A stretch of DNA of 64,000 nucleotides from Schleiferilactobacillus perolens DSM 12744. GTDB taxonomy: Bacteria > Bacillota > Bacilli > Lactobacillales > Lactobacillaceae. The position numbers and the translations under genes are program-made. The DNA lies in assembly GCF_001435585.1 (NCBI RefSeq), contig NZ_AZEC01000002.1, positions 258,297 to 322,296 on the forward strand, in the 5' to 3' direction. Shown piece after piece: positions 63,742 to 64,000 of the stretch. The notes beneath the pieces are model-generated. The model was given only the letters and a program-made list of their open reading frames with translations. It was not told where the DNA came from and ran no database searches. Positions within the stretch are counted from its first letter, which is position 1; the number at the start of each line of letters is the position of its first letter.

Positions 63742-64000
63742 TTTATAATTTACGCACCATAATAGGTACAACCTAAAATCACCGAGATATTTTCTTTGCA
63801 TTGCATGTTCAGTTCACGGACTTCTGAGAATGCGACCATGGTGCCGGCACGTGGCAAGGTCGTCACGCCAGGCTTTCAATTCACACACCCCGAGGGATGC
63901 GATAAACACGAACCAATCCTTTCGTTGAGTTTTCGCACTTTCAATTCACGCACCCCGAGGGATGCGACCAACTCCGAAAATCAGGCGAAAACATCCGTCG
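63742..64000 (-). CRISPR. Leader-distal end of a probable type I-C CRISPR array
   Basis: Two clear repeats, 63873-63902 and 63938-63968. The second reads, on the minus strand, GTCGCATCCCTCGGGG then TGCGTGAATTGAAAG, the palindrome plus GAATTGAAAG end typical of type I-C. The complete spacer between them is 35 bases (63903-63937), and a second spacer runs off the edge. The first repeat has two changes. A decayed repeat at 63806-63836 (21 of 31 matches) follows a 36-base spacer, and a weaker one lies at 63742-63772 (about 19 of 31). The leader and cas genes must lie to the right, outside the window. Confidence 0.88.

Overview
The window reads as a chromosomal segment of a low-to-mid GC Firmicute of the family Lactobacillaceae. 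Several things point that way: strong AGGAGG-type ribosome sites, frequent TTG and GTG starts, T-box leaders in front of thrS and argS, a one-piece tmRNA with a tag ending in ALAA, and gene orders shared with Bacillus and lactobacilli (polA-mutM-coaE-nrdR-dnaB-dnaI, infC-rpmI-rplT, murC-sftA-ytpR-ytpP, ecsAB/hit/prsA/yhaM). Three tRNA genes with C34 anticodons (Gln-CTG, Glu-CTC, Gly-CCC) fit one of the more GC-rich lactobacilli. The species cannot be fixed from the sequence. No rRNA, prophage or intact insertion sequence was seen. The only clearly accessory element is a CRISPR array entering from the right edge.

Layout. 1-8.9 kb: a hairpin-rich non-coding stretch, murT without an adjacent gatD, a serine hydrolase/VOC pair, a TetR-controlled heterodimeric ABC exporter with a large palindromic operator, and a histidine phosphatase. 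9-10.8 kb: tRNA-Gln, tRNA-Glu and small uncharacterised genes with a nucleoside deaminase. 10.9-16.7 kb: a two-component system divergent from a GtrA/GT-C/GT2 cell-envelope glycosylation operon. 16.9-21.9 kb: tagatose-bisphosphate aldolase, a YtrA-type GntR/ABC operon, and pgi. 22-30 kb: VanZ-like protein, lipoteichoic acid synthase-like protein, an FtsX-like permease with a degenerate ABC ATPase partner, a D-2-hydroxyacid dehydrogenase and a second two-component system. 30-34.4 kb: HAD phosphatase, plsY, tmRNA, a small membrane protein, a lipoprotein and a DUF915 hydrolase.

34.5-49.9 kb is a dense minus-strand housekeeping block: rplT, rpmI, infC (apparent AUA start, attenuator-type leader), thrS (T-box), the replication/repair operon dnaI to polA, murC, sftA, ytpR and ytpP. 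50-58.4 kb carries trmB, ecsBA, hit, a YtxH protein, prsA, yhaM and a class A penicillin-binding protein. 58.5-63.6 kb carries a pseudouridine synthase, argR, argS (T-box directly behind tRNA-Gly), a small unknown gene and an MFS transporter. 63.7-64.0 kb is the leader-distal end of a probable type I-C CRISPR array with progressively decayed repeats.

The observations most worth following up are these: tRNA-Gly and the argS T-box leader appear to share one transcript; an ABC-ATPase-like protein has lost all its catalytic motifs but is still paired with a permease; the CRISPR trailer preserves a decay series of repeats; and the region upstream of murT holds four successive inverted repeats.
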